Source of the DNA: Lunularia cruciata
Lineage: Eukaryota > Streptophyta > Marchantiopsida > Lunulariales > Lunulariaceae
Length of the DNA stretch: 64,000 nt
Assembly (NCBI GenBank): GCA_948567375.1
Contig: OX419756.1
Span: 54,042,552 to 54,106,551 of the forward strand
Direction: 5' to 3'
Shown here: positions 35,395 to 45,930 of the stretch, piece by piece
Layout: the number at the start of each line of letters is the position of its first letter
How positions within the stretch are numbered: position 1 is the stretch's first letter
Notes under the pieces: generated by a model
Database searches by the model: none
Seen by the model: the letters and a program-made list of their open reading frames with translations, nothing else
What the model was told of the DNA's origin: nothing
Program-made: the position numbers and the translations under genes

Positions 35395-35901
35395 AGGGAG
35401 TGATTACCCATCCCCTTGGATGGGCGGCAAGCACAACAGCAAGTTGAAAGGTCTCCAAGTATAAAGGCATGTAGTGAGGTCACCTCTTTGTTCCTCTAGC
35501 CTTGGAGTTATATGGAGTGATGGACACAACATTTGACACATTTGTGAAGGAGTGCACAAGAGCTTATCATGTTAGGTGCCAAGGGATACCACTCTCATTG
35601 TCATACTTTGTAGCATATTTTAGATAGCATATGTCCAGTGCTTTATAGAGGGCAGTGGCTGGTGCAATCAATAGGAGAGCAATCACACTAGATGATGCTT
35701 CTTTGGATGCTACAATTGCTTATAGACCACACAACTTGCATAGCTCAGATATCTTAGCTGCAATGGGCAGATTTCTCATATAAACTCTATTGGGGCTTAG
35801 CCCCATTTTACCTTTTTCATCTCTCCCTTGTACGGCTTAATCGGGTCTTCCCAACCTTCATTTTTTCTATGCGGTCGTCCTTCCTATGGATTGAACATGA
35901 T

Positions 35902-37958
35902 TATCTCCAAAAATTATCCCCTTTGACGTCATTTTGTTGCAAGCAAACAGGAGTTCATCCCTTGGATTAAACATGATTACATCGTTGGAAAATTGCAAGA
36001 TGAAGATTGAATGTTTGAGCATGCCAGCATTAGGTGGAATAAGAGGTTTGAATTGCAATCCATTTACCAAAAAGTGCACTAAAGAAACACAAACAATGTT
36101 GCTTGAATTCTGAGGATTGAATATAGATAAACAAGTGAATCAAACAAAGAATCTAACAAGAAATTTGAACTAAGGTATTTAGAGAGAACAAGATGAAAAA
36201 TACTCCATCCAAGACAAGAAAAATATGAAACAAGATAAATGTCAATTGATACTAGTGTCAATGTGTTGTACCTTCACAATCACTATCTAGAAGAATCTCT
36301 CTAAAATTAGAAATTTACATGATCAATAGGAAAAGAAACATCACCCAAAGTTAGGAAAAAGCAATGATTTAATTATATACATTTGACACCTAGATTAAGT
36401 TTCCAACTACCAAAAAGATCCCGTGTGTGATATTACATCACATGCGTGGGTATCTCCTAACCAACCAAAGAGGAGTGTTTCCCACCTGCTCTCTTATTAT
36501 ATTACAAGTTAAGGATGTCTCTTCTCCTTGAATGAATTGGAATGTGTAAAACAGTGGTCACAAATAGGTTCTTGTCATATCAATTACATACATAAGCTAT
36601 ATCGTTTACGTTGATTAGAGTTGTTGATCCTTTGTTTGGTTGATCGCTCATTCTTTCTTTGGAAAATTGATAAAAATATTTTTTATACTGTAAATAAATT
36701 GTTTTAAATATGGTGGTAACCTTGTTTAAAGTTACCATATTCCTAACAAATATCAGCGATCATGTTCAATATACATAGAATCGAGTTGCATCCGGCTCAT
36801 GATGGTATGGGATGGGTCTTCATTCATAGTAGTAAAATAAAAACATACATGTAACGATCCTTTGTTCAGTTGATCGCCCCCCTTCTTTACTAAATTGATA
36901 GAAGTAAATCTTTTTAATAATACGGTAACCTTATTAAAAGTTACTACATTCCTAACACGTATAGTTGATAATGTTAAATATGCACACAAATCGAATTGTA
37001 TCTGGCCCTGGATGATGCATGATAGAAATTCATTTATATTAATATATTTTTATCATAAAATTATATTTAAAATTTATTTTTAAATTAGATTAAAATAAAT
37101 TTTTTAATAGAAGTAATAATTTAATATCCATCACTTTATATTTTGATGATGATAGTTTCTAGAATTGAATATAAAATGGATAGCTCCATGCCATATGACT
37201 GGTACACTCTACAGACCATTTGGTTGATTCATTGCAGTCAAATTTACTGTGAACAAGAGGATCATCCGGGCAACACCTTAAGTTTCCTTCGTGTCCTTTG
37301 CAATGGATAAGATTTGTGTATACTTGATCCGCTCACATGAACATGGCGGGAGGAAGTACTTGCAACTCACCTTTCGACAGACATCTTCGTGAGCTTTATA
37401 AGCTTCATAAGCTTCACCGCAGCTATGGACGGGGCGAAAGGGATAATGAGGAGGAGCATCTTAGGTGGACAGGTTGGTGGTTTGCGTCGCCAGATTTCCG
37501 AAAAAATCTAAATTTGGTAGACAAAGTAAACACAACCATCAATTCAACAATTTTTTTCACATCGATGCTCTTAGTGATAAGCAATTTAACGTTGTGTTCA
37601 TCTAGTTTCTATCGGCAACAGTTAGTTTTGGATATGATTTAGACACTTTTTCTTCTTTTTGGACGACTAGTTCTTTATCAATCGGTACCAGTTTCGGCTC
37701 TAACGATATTCAGCTATGGAGTGACAATACTGAGAACAATTCATCGGTAAGCTACTAAACGATTACACTAGGGATTGTTTGGATTGCTCAATATCTGGAC
37801 CAACCAGTTAGTAATTTTATCGTATCTTACGGATCTCTCTCGTGTCTTAATTTCCTTTTCTCCTCCACGGGGAGAGGGCTGAAGGCAGAATTGAAAGGAA
37901 AGAGGAGAAAAGAAGAGCTTTCGTCTGAGTCACATATCCTCTGCGGCTGAGCAGTCCG
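35902..37958. other. AT-rich spacer with repeats; no gene recognised
   Basis: 35902-35985 is a diverged second copy of the host sequence 32735-32805 (see findings). A frame at 37337-37642 (+, 101 codons) has a charged start (RHLRELYKLHKLHRSYGRGE) but no known domain. The rest is AT-rich. Confidence 0.4.
36626..37034. repeat. Tandem duplication of about 200 bp
   Basis: GATCCTTTGTTTGGTTGATCG at 36626 and GATCCTTTGTTCAGTTGATCG at 36856 begin two diverged copies that share GGTAACCTT...AAAGTTAC, ATTCCTAACA and CGA(G/A)TTG(C/T)ATC(C/T)GGC. They end near 36826 and 37034. Noncoding. Confidence 0.8.
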
Positions 37959-38152
37959 CTAAGAGTTTTGATCAGTGCAAATATTCTCTTCATTGTATCG
38001 CACCACGTTGGCAGAAGTCTTTCCTGAAGTTTTCTGTACATCGACGAACATTACCAGGCGAATCCTGGCGTCCTTTTGAAATTCGAAGTAAGCGCAACCC
38101 TGATCCAACGTCCCCTGTACCCTGCTCATGAATAGAAGATATTCGGTGACGT

Positions 38153-39025
38153 AAGAAAAAAGGCGACTGCGTAGGAAAAATGAAGGATGGGAAGACCCCA
38201 TCAAGCCATAAAGGGAGAGACAAAAAAGGTAACATGGGGCTAAGCCCCAATAGAGTCTATATGAGAAATCTGCCCTACCACACCTAAGATATCCGAGCTA
38301 TGCAAGTCGTACTGTCTACACGCAACTGGAGCATCCGAAGAAACATCACCTAATGTGATTGTTCTCCTATGGATTGCACCAGCCACTGCCTTCTGTAGAG
38401 CAATGGATACACGCTGTCTAAAGTAAGCTACAAAGTATGAGAGTGAGAGTGGTACCCCCTGCCGCCTAACATGATAAGCTCTCGCGCACTCCCTGACAAA
38501 TGTGTCAAATGCCGTGTCCATCGCTCCATATAACTCCAAGGCTAGAGGAACAAAGAGGTGACCTCGCTGCATGCCCCTATACTTGGAGACCTTGCGACCT
38601 GCTGCTGCACTCGCCGCCCATCCAGGGGGATGGGTAATCATTCCCTCCGAAACTGTATCTCGCGTAGGGTCCGTCACCACGACATCCGCTACTGTCACCT
38701 GATCATCTCGGACCAAGTATAAGTCTGCCCTGACACGTGTCGTCTGCAACGCATACTAACGCTCCCTCCAAGCCAAGTATCCACTCTCTCGTGCCATAAC
38801 AAACACTATGTCTCTAATGGCATCATGGGTAGCTATCCTCTGTCCTCCAAAAGGACACCGTGTCATGTGGACCGCCGCTGCATCTAGTGTAGAACCACAC
38901 TCACAAGTGAGTAGTGAAGATGCAGATGGGTGGACCAAACCTAGGCAAAACCTCATCGCTATAGAGAAAGTAGCCGGTGCGAGTCGGAAAGCCCTAATGC
39001 ATGGTCGAGCTAGGATCCACACGTT
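38153..39025 (-). mobile_element. RT/restriction-like-nuclease non-LTR retrotransposon, copy C1 (severely 5'-truncated)
   Basis: Direct repeats GGTGACGT at 38145-38152 and 39026-39033 bound the copy. It keeps only the last 0.87 kb of the element: finger, nuclease domain and 3' end, with a sense-strand tail CGCCTTTTTTCTT and no poly-A. The reading frame enters from the host-like exon, covers SSLLTCECGSTLDAAAVHMT, RCPFGGQRIATHDAIRDIVF, is broken by one TAG (38756-38758), then continues RVRADLYLVRDDQVTVADVV, GRKVSKYRGMQRGHLFVPLA to 38240. This copy keeps many CpG sites and is the best preserved version of the C-terminal domain in the window. Confidence 0.88.
38240..39025 (-). pseudogene. Finger plus restriction-like endonuclease domain, copy C1
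   Basis: On the minus strand: CECGS...VHMTRC (a CxC-x10-HxxxC finger), then QRIATHDAIRD (R...HD), then RVRADLYLVRDDQVTVADVV, which fits the R/KxD...D signature of the PD-(D/E)xK fold, then the GRKVSKY lysines and an LFVPLALELYGAMDTAF helix. In R2-like elements the same order (CCHC-type finger, R-H-N, PD...D/E) makes the target nick. One TAG at 38756-38758 lies between finger and nuclease; otherwise the region is open for about 250 codons. Enough signal remains for a structure prediction to test the fold. Confidence 0.6.
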
Positions 39026-39184
39026 GGTGACGTTGGGAGTGAACTTTTCACAGCTTTCCTCTTGAATAAATGTAGATTCGGAAAGTATTAGAATCTGACC
39101 ATACACAGGGTTATCAAGAAAGTTGGAAAAGCGGGATATCACTTGAGCAATGTGTTGATGGTCACGTCTCTTTGCTATGGATTC

Positions 39185-39486
39185 CTGTTATGAGCCGCGT
39201 GTAATCGGAGTTTCCTTTGAGCATGCGGTAGAATATCACAATTAGTTGGCCTTTTCAACGCTGGACTTTTTCTTCTCATGGTCTGCTACACTGCGCACAA
39301 CATTGGAGCTTACAAAGTTCATATAGTACGTACCATTCAACCTATTATATGAGGCTGCGTGCAACGCTGTTGGTGTTATTTGGTTCAAGTGAGAATATGA
39401 TTAGTTCGATAAATTGCAGTCGAAAAAGATGTGGAACGTATTTCAACCGGACCTCATGGCTGTAGTCACATATGAAGTAAAGTAAG
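39185..39486. other. Host spacer between copies C1 and C2
   Basis: About 300 bases that belong to neither element. By position it may be intron of the exon broken by C1. Nothing else can be supported. Confidence 0.35.
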
Positions 39487-40032
39487 AAGAGACTATAAAG
39501 GGGGACAAGGGTGACCATGTAGACAAAATGAAAGATGGGAAGACCCCATCAAGCCATACAAGGGAGAGACTAAAAAGGTAAAATGGGGTTAAACCCCAAT
39601 ATAGTCTATGTGAGAAATATGTCCTATTGCACCTAAGATATATGAGCTATGCAAGTCGTGTGGTCTACAAATAACTGGAGCCTCCATAGAAGCATCACCT
39701 AGTGTGATTGTTCTCCTATGGATTGCACAACCATTGCCCTCCGTAGAGTACTTGACTCAAATTGTCCAAAATATGCTACAAAGTATGAGAATGAGAGTGG
39801 TGCCTTTGCGCCTAACATGATAAGCTCTCGTGCACTCCTTGACAAATGTGTCAAATACCAAGTCTATAGCTCCATATAACTCCAAGGCTAGAGGAACAAA
39901 GAGTTGACCTCCCTGCATGCCCTATACTTAGAGACCTTACGACATGCTACTGCACTCGCCGCCCATCCAAGGGGATGGGTTTAAACTCCCTCCAAAACTA
40001 TATTTCGCATAGGATCTATAACCAAGTGATGA

Positions 40033-40443
40033 TCAAGTGACAATATCCGCTATTGTCACTTGATCATCTTGAACCAAGTAGAAGTTTGCCTTGATAGGTG
40101 TCATCTGCAAAGCATACGAACGCTCTCTCAAAGCCAAGTATCCACTCTCTTGTGCCATAGCAAACACTATGGCCCTAATAGCATCATAGTAGCTATCCTC
40201 TATCCTCCAAAAAGGACACCGTGTCATATGGACCATTGCTATATCTAGTGTAGAACCACACTCACAAGCGAGTAATGAAGATGCAGATGGGTGGACCAAA
40301 CCTAGGTAAAACATCATCATTGTAGAGAAAGTAGCTGGTGCCAGTTGGAAAACCCTAATGCATGGTTGAGCTAGGATCCAAGAGCATGCATGCTTATCAG
40401 AGCAAGAGCAAAGACATGCTTTAGTAGCTTGAGGAATGGACAA
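40033..40443 (-). pseudogene. Finger and start of nuclease domain, copy C2 (136 codons)
   Basis: Reads SWILAQPCIRVFQLAPATFS, SSLLACECGSTLDIAMVHMT, RCPFW, and later LALRERSYALQMTPIKANFY LVQDDQVTIADIV split over the frame end. The nuclease Asp is changed here (KAN for RAD). It aligns with copy C1 throughout, and a shift around GGQRIA has removed the R...HD spacing. Confidence 0.6.
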
Positions 40444-40937
40444 GTCAACTAGAGAGAATGTAGCAAATCCTCACATTGTTGCTCCATCAAGGAAGACTGT
40501 AAACCTCTAGTCCAATTTGACAATAGTGAAGAAAAAGATGGAAAGTCTTCTTGTGCTTGTAGGGATAGATTATCTCTCATCTGCCGTAATAACATCTAGA
40601 GAGAAAAGGATCTTCCCTCCATCTTTGTCACATAAGTCTCCAAAACCGGCCTATCAACAACCATAAAATGAGAGGAAAGTAGGGGTGCCAAGAGAGCCCA
40701 ACTACCAAAAAACACTATAAGTGTAGTCTCCTCCATAGATAGCAATCCAACCCCTTTGCACTAGATCAGCAAAGCTATTTGTTTACTTGCCAAATCCATT
40801 GTTACACTCTCAAATGTCCTTGGCTCAATAATATTACCAAAGACTCCCATAATACTCCTATCAAAGACTCTCAAACATGATAGGAAGGACAAGGAGGGAG
40901 GACTGTACAAATGAGGTAGGATGGTCAACAAACAAAA

Positions 40938-41246
40938 CTAGAGGAGAGTATACCAAATGCCACCTTTGGATCTCCTAGTAATGGAAACGTCCTCTACAAG
41001 GGCAACATCTAAGAAACATGTGACAAAATCCTCAAATCCTATTGGCACTCCAAGAACATGTAGTCCATATGTAGATGTGATACAACCCTCTGGAAGCTCA
41101 AGGTGAAGAGGAATACTAAAAGGGGACCATTCTTTGCACTTTGATGCCTTGACTCTCAAGCTAACTAGATGTAGCTCGGTAGTCAAGTGGTCAAAGGCCT
41201 GCCTAATCTGATCTACATGGCCCACGATGTGTGTATCATCTGCCAA
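40938..41246 (-). pseudogene. RT palm end (ADD box) of copy C2 (102 codons)
   Basis: Starts in LADDTHIVG, the catalytic DD pair of the RT palm, and goes on AFDHLTTELHLVSLRVKASK, then GCITSTYGLHVLGVPIGFED. This corresponds to the second half of the 33481-34074 frame of copy B. The first half lies upstream in another frame. Confidence 0.65.
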
Positions 41247-41911
41247 GGAAGGGAATACACAACCTTGCCAAAGTAATAGATAGTAGAGCTCTAAAGGATC
41301 TCCCTAACCCCGAAAGGATCTCCCTAACCTCTCACAATTGACTCCAAGACGGTGACTCCCTCTTGTGAACCATTATGCTGGTAGTAAAAGAGAAGGAGGA
41401 GAGCCATAAAAAGATTGCACAAAAGGAATAAGTCTCGCCAAGGATTCACCAGCCTCCCTAAGCTCCCTAAAGATGGATGCACATAAGATGTTATTAAAAG
41501 CATTCTCAACAATCCACCTCTAGGATGACCCACTCCAAAAGGATATATAGGAATATCCTAATGCCTAGAGATATAGCTTCACATCCTCCAGGTGTAGCTA
41601 CTACAAGCTGATGTGGATTGAGGTGCTATCAAAAGTGAGAATGATGTTGAAGAACAATGGTAGCACTCGACCAGAGGGAGAGCGCTTTACGATTAAAGGG
41701 CGCAGCTCTCCCCGGCAAGGAGAGAGCCGCACTCTTTTTTAATTTGCTCTTGTTTGCTTCGTGTGCCAGCTTCAAAGAGACTAAATGCAAAAGGATCTCT
41801 CCAATATCAATTGGTCTAATGCCCTCATGTCCTTCTCTATTGCAAGAAGTCGACTAGCACCTAATACCCGACTAAAAGACATAAGAATGTCTCTTCTTGC
41901 TATTGCTACAA

Positions 41912-42220
41912 TCACTTGAAACAACTTGGTAAAACCACTTGAAGGATCATTTGCCTAAAAGCAATCTCTAATGTGCTCATAAACCATCCTTGATAAGCCT
42001 CATGAGGAAAGGCAAGGGGCAGTGCACATGCTTGTGCAAAAAGTGACCTATCAAGACATAAAGGCTGCTCAGGTTGATAATGTAAGACCTCTTGTGGTAA
42101 TCCCTCTACTACTATAGGATGTAGGGAGCATAGGGAAGAGATAGTCTCATCAATAGGACTCACCATAGACAAAGGATGTAGCACTTGTGCTGCGCTACTA
42201 AACTCTCCCGCTTGACCCAA
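41912..42220 (-). pseudogene. N-terminal part of the copy C2 protein (102 codons)
   Basis: Corresponds to 32833-33222 of copy B: GQAGEFSSAAQVLHP, ISSLCSLHPIVVEGLPQEVL, CLDRSLFAQACALPLAFPHE. No named domain. The frame is open over the conserved block and then lost. Confidence 0.55.
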
Positions 42221-42443
42221 TGTCGTGCACTATTGTAATTGAGTGGACTTTGTGTTATCCTATGGTGAAACCTATCTCCTAAAATGTGTAACACTAATAG
42301 ACTCCTCCTAAAGGGACGTCCAATCCCCAGCTTGGAATTGATGAAATCTAGCCGCCACCTCTCTATGCCCCGCACGTCCCTCTCTAGCATAACAAAAACA
42401 CCATCAAGGGAGTAAGAGGAATAAGAACCATGCTAACTCGTCC

Positions 42444-43134
42444 TGTAACACCCATTTGTGCATGTGTGTGGTATTGTGATATTTAGCTTGGTATTACAAG
42501 TACTTAAGAGATATTATTTATGTAGAGATAAAGGATGGTTCTATATTAGTCATGGTTAGCTAAAGTTAGTCATAACTAAGATAGATGGGACCTTACTTTA
42601 GAGGAAGTAGAAAAGATGAGCACCACTATTTTGGATTTTAGTGTGTTGACTTGGTATTATTCTTAGGTGTTTGGCTTTGAGGAAAGAGTTGAGAACTCTT
42701 GGGCCCGCAAGCCTTTTTGTTTTGGATTCTTCTTTAGTCCAAGGATAGCCCATGTGAAGGAATCCTTGACTTAGTGGTTGGGTCAAGATAAGACCACATG
42801 CTTAGGGGAATATGCCCATGTGAATGGATATTCCTTTCTACTTTTGACTTGACTTGACTTTTAGTCTAGTAACTTGAGTTACTATGGTAATTAGTAACTT
42901 TGGTACGTAAATATTTCACAAGTATATAAACAAGGGGTGAGGAGGTACTCATCATCCTTTCATTTGCAACTATCTCTCTCTTATTGAGTTCTCTAGTGAG
43001 CAATGTCTTGAGTCTTGGAGTGTTAGCCTTGGAGGAGTATGATGGAGTTGGGGTTCCTTGCCTTCTTAGTCCATGGTGCGCTACCATAATAGCCATCAGA
43101 GGTTCATCCTGAGTGAGAGACAGGCCGGCTCACA
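42444..43134 (+). repeat. 5' LTR of the gypsy element
   Basis: 691 bp, from TGTAACACCC to GGCTCACA. A TATA box TATATAAA lies at 42923-42930, so transcription would start roughly 25-35 bases later. It differs from the 3' LTR at four sites: two G/A, one T/C and one A/C. Confidence 0.95.
42923..42930 (+). promoter_or_regulatory. TATA box of the gypsy LTR
   Basis: TATATAAA in the 3' third of the LTR, repeated at 50053-50060 in the other LTR. Its place fits the U3/R border. Confidence 0.7.
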
Positions 43135-43138
43135 TTTT

Positions 43139-43156
43139 TGGTTCCGTTGCCGGGAC
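43139..43156 (+). other. Primer binding site, Asp-tRNA-like
   Basis: TGGTTCCGTTGCCGGGAC begins four bases after the LTR. It fits the 3' end of plant tRNA-Asp (TGGCGCCGTTGCCGGGG as the usual PBS) with two differences near the start. TGG pairs with the CCA end. Confidence 0.75.
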
Positions 43157-44015
43157 CTCTCTAGAAGGCAAGATAATGTTCCGCGTCCAATTCTACATTA
43201 GGCAGAAGGAGGCTATGAGAGCTCACTTGGAGAGAACATTAGGAGAGGAGAGGGCTGAACTTATGTTAGAGAACCAAGATCCATTTGTATACCCTGTAGT
43301 TCATTATGATGTCTTTGAGGTGATTTTGTACATCTTGTACACATGAGAGAAATTGGAGAGATTGTGTGAGGTGGATTGCAAATTTTGGGGATTAAGGTGA
43401 TTTTGGGCAAAATCTCAAGTTTGAGATCTGGACTTGAGATTTCTACACATGATAGCTTGGGTTATCTTTCAATTAGCACACTTGAAATTATTGTGAGAGC
43501 TTCTATGCGCACTGGGCTAGAATTTTTGAAAGTTGATAGGGTAAAGTGCTCCCGCAACTGCATGTTCTCTGGAAATTGTACAGAGTCTGCCATTTCTTCA
43601 ATTTTTAGTGAATTGTCCTGAAAATTTCCAAGAAAATTCAGTGCATTGTATCCTACCTGCTGCCACAAAAATTAGAGAGAGATCGTTCTTGCGCAGGGAG
43701 AATGAGTTTTTGAAGTGAGGGGGGTGGTTTTCAGACCAAATCTGAAATATGGGTGCTGAATAGAAAGGTGTCTAGGCCAAATGGCTCGATGAAAAGATCT
43801 GAAATTTTGCAGGGAGGGACGCCTTGGAGTTGTAATCAAGTGTACAAAATTTCAAAGGACTGTGACATATTGGTTGGGAGATTTGATTGACATTGTGACG
43901 AAGGGTCAATTCTGCAGAGTGGAGATCTCATGCATGAGAAGTTTGAGATCAACAAAAAGCATGTTTGAGTGTTTAGATTCATCTTGGGAACATAGAGGGT
44001 CATCAAGAGTGGAAA

Positions 44016-44465
44016 TTGAGATTATGCAAGGTTCCGCAAGGGTTTGAGGTGATTGTAGGGGTTGATTTGAGGAAAAGAGAGTTTACAATAGAATTTGAAG
44101 AGAGTATTGAGAGGATCCAAAAACCTACACCACTTGGAGGAAAGAGTGAGTCTAAGTGCTTTCTATGTGGAGAGAAGGGACATAAGGCAAGTTCATGTCC
44201 ATTGACCTTTGAGAGCAAGAGATTGAGGGAAAGGAGAGGCTTACTTGACTTGGGTTTGCATGTTGGGCCTTCTTCACCAAGATTAGGAGGGAGAAGATCT
44301 AAGACCAAGGAGTTATGTGAGGTTTGTGGAGTGGAAGGACTTCCAAAAGGACATGAGTGTAGTGGAGTAAAAGCACTTTTGGAGACTTTGGTGAAGGATC
44401 TTGGAGAGATTCTTAGTACAGCTATAGAAATACTACCACCTTCATCAGCTAGTTCTCAAGATTAG
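44016..44465 (+). CDS. Extra zinc-knuckle ORF ahead of gag
   Basis: A frame of 149 codons between PBS and gag. It contains a perfect CCHC knuckle, CFLCGEKGHKASSC (C-x2-C-x4-H-x4-C), and further on a CEVCGVEG...GHEC group. The N-terminal part, PQGFEVIVGVDLRKREFTIE, has the strand-rich look that precedes knuckles in L1-type ORF1/DUF4283 proteins, but this is only similarity of style. The knuckle suggests nucleic acid binding. The true start is unclear; coding-like frames upstream (43113-43346, 43862-44047) may be earlier pieces. Typical gypsy elements have no such ORF here. Confidence 0.5.
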   Translation: MRLCKVPQGFEVIVGVDLRKREFTIEFEESIERIQKPTPLGGKSESKCFLCGEKGHKASSCPLTFESKRLRERRGLLDLGLHVGPSSPRLGGRRSKTKELCEVCGVEGLPKGHECSGVKALLETLVKDLGEILSTAIEILPPSSASSQD

Positions 44466-44700
44466 TGATGGAGATAATCTTTCAACTTATGGATAAACTT
44501 TCCATGAGAGTTAGATTAATATGCACTCTAGGATTTAATGTTGCTATAGAAATCTTGGAGCAACCTGAACCTTTTTTTTTTCCTAGAGTGGATTATTCTC
44601 AGATGGTGTTAGTCATGTATATACTTTATTAGTAATAGAGTGGGAGAAAAGAAAAGAGAAAAAAAAATTTGAGAGAAAAGAAAGATAGTGAGGGGTTAAG

Positions 44701-45930
44701 ATGGGAAAACTTCTAGTTTTCTTTAGCAAGGATGGAGAAGATGTGGAGGCCTTTGTGAGAGACTTCAAGAGAGCTTGCATAGGAAACAATGAGAGGAGGA
44801 AGAATGAGTGGGCCTCATTATTACCAGATTTCTTTGAGGATGCAGCACTTACATGGTATGAGTCAGAATACCAAAAGAGAGAGAAGAGAGAGGGGGAAGA
44901 GGAGTCTTGGGAGACTTTGACTTCAGCACTCATTGAGAACTTTCTTCCTGATGAGAGTTATGAGAGATTGATGAGTGAGGTTACATTTCTCAAGCAAGGA
45001 GATGGAGAGAAAGTGAGAGTCTATGTGGAAAGAGTTGAAAAGTTGGAGTCCAGATTTTGCATAGTGTTGAGGAAGGGTGGGGATGATGTGGAGACTACAA
45101 TGATTGGCATAGGGGCCATGCTCACCAAGAATTTTGTGGGAGGATTGAGACCAAAAATTAGAAGCAAGGTGAGATATGAGAAACCTTCTTCCAAGGTTGA
45201 AGCTATCAAGATCGCAATTCGTATGGAGGAGAGTTTGGAAGGAGATGAGAGTGATTTGGTGGTGAAGGAGGTTGTGCATCCTCCTCAAGGCTACAAGTAT
45301 GGTGGAACTTCTGATACTTTGGTGACAAGGGTTGCACCACAAGTAGTAGTTGCTCCAGTTCTTGCACCTCCACCAAAAGATCCACTCCAAACCATCACAG
45401 AACAACTTGCGGATCTCAAGATCAATGTGGTGCAACTATGGGAGAAGAGAGAGGTGGATCAGAATGTAGGGAGAGGGCCTAGGAGTTATGGAAACTATCC
45501 ATATAGAGGAGGCCAACCAGCCAACAATTTCAATGATAGAAATTTTTTTGGTTGTGGAGGAAGAGGCCATATCCAAAGGAATTGCCCAAATTCTACTTAC
45601 CATGGAGGAAGGGGTTATGAGGGAGCCAATAGAGGGAAAGAGGGAAGTAGTGAAACCCAAGTGGCTCCTAATTCCAACAAAGGTAAGGGGATAGCATCCA
45701 TAGATGTGGTTGAGAGCAAGTATGAGAAGGGAGAGTGCTCAAACACAAGGGTCTTAATTTGGAGCTTTTGGCACAAGAGAAGAAGAGAGCTCATTTTGCA
45801 GAGGATGTTCACTCTTCTCAAGGATTTACTTCAAGCAAGGATACTACTATGTCTACTAGGAGCACTCGCACCTCAACACCATCAACAACAAAGACTCCAA
45901 GGAAGAAGTTGGAGATGGAGGACTTCTTGA
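44701..45930 (+). CDS. Gag of the gypsy element (frame broken near the end)
   Basis: 409 codons. Residues about 8-170 match the retrotransposon gag domain (ALTWYESEYQKRE, FLPDESYERLMSEVTFLKQG, VRVYVERVEKLESRF). A Pro-rich linker follows, then the nucleocapsid box near residues 280-294: FFGCGGRGHIQRNC. The normal box is CxxC-x4-H-x4-C; here the first Cys is Phe. After about position 45755 this frame turns to nonsense and the continuation is read in the frame that starts at 45735. This is either a frameshift mutation or a programmed shift; I see no clear slippery heptamer. Gag forms the particle in the cytoplasm. Confidence 0.85.
   Translation: MGKLLVFFSKDGEDVEAFVRDFKRACIGNNERRKNEWASLLPDFFEDAALTWYESEYQKREKREGEEESWETLTSALIENFLPDESYERLMSEVTFLKQGDGEKVRVYVERVEKLESRFCIVLRKGGDDVETTMIGIGAMLTKNFVGGLRPKIRSKVRYEKPSSKVEAIKIAIRMEESLEGDESDLVVKEVVHPPQGYKYGGTSDTLVTRVAPQVVVAPVLAPPPKDPLQTITEQLADLKINVVQLWEKREVDQNVGRGPRSYGNYPYRGGQPANNFNDRNFFGCGGRGHIQRNCPNSTYHGGRGYEGANRGKEGSSETQVAPNSNKGKGIASIDVVESKYEKGECSNTRVLIWSFWHKRRRELILQRMFTLLKDLLQARILLCLLGALAPQHHQQQRLQGRSWRWRTS

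Larger units (their letters stand above)
32806..35890 (+). mobile_element. RT/restriction-like-nuclease non-LTR retrotransposon, copy B (5'-truncated)
   Basis: An 11-bp direct repeat, TTGAACATGAT, flanks this copy at 32795-32805 and 35891-35901. Homology with C2 starts at CCCTTCAGGAGG (about 32813), well inside the full element, so the copy is 5'-truncated, as expected for target-primed reverse transcription. The 3' end matches the other copies. A solo LTR of another element (34350-34712) sits inside, leaving about 2.7 kb of this family. Three main open pieces remain: 32833-33222 (N-terminal part), 33481-34074 (RT) and 35143-35394 (zinc finger to nuclease start). Confidence 0.85.
37959..39184 (-). 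pseudogene. Coding-like exon of unknown family split by retrotransposon copy C1
   Basis: Read on the minus strand, a frame runs from a CAG acceptor at about 39185 (GAATCCATAGCAAAG...) through ISRFSNFLDNPVYGQILILS and CEKFTPNVT to 39026 (53 codons). The non-LTR copy C1 interrupts it. After the second copy of the 8-bp duplication it resumes at 38144 with EYLLFMSRVQGTLDQG, CAYFEFQKDARIRLVMFVD and a stop at 37959 (61 codons). The two parts are in the same phase once element and one duplication are set aside. The text looks like ordinary protein, but I do not recognise the family. No other exons were found, so this may be one exon of a larger gene, or a relic. Confidence 0.45.

Noticed and set aside
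44923-45435. Minus-strand frame of 170 codons within the gypsy gag
   Set aside because: Antisense to a clear gag domain; no motif of its own.
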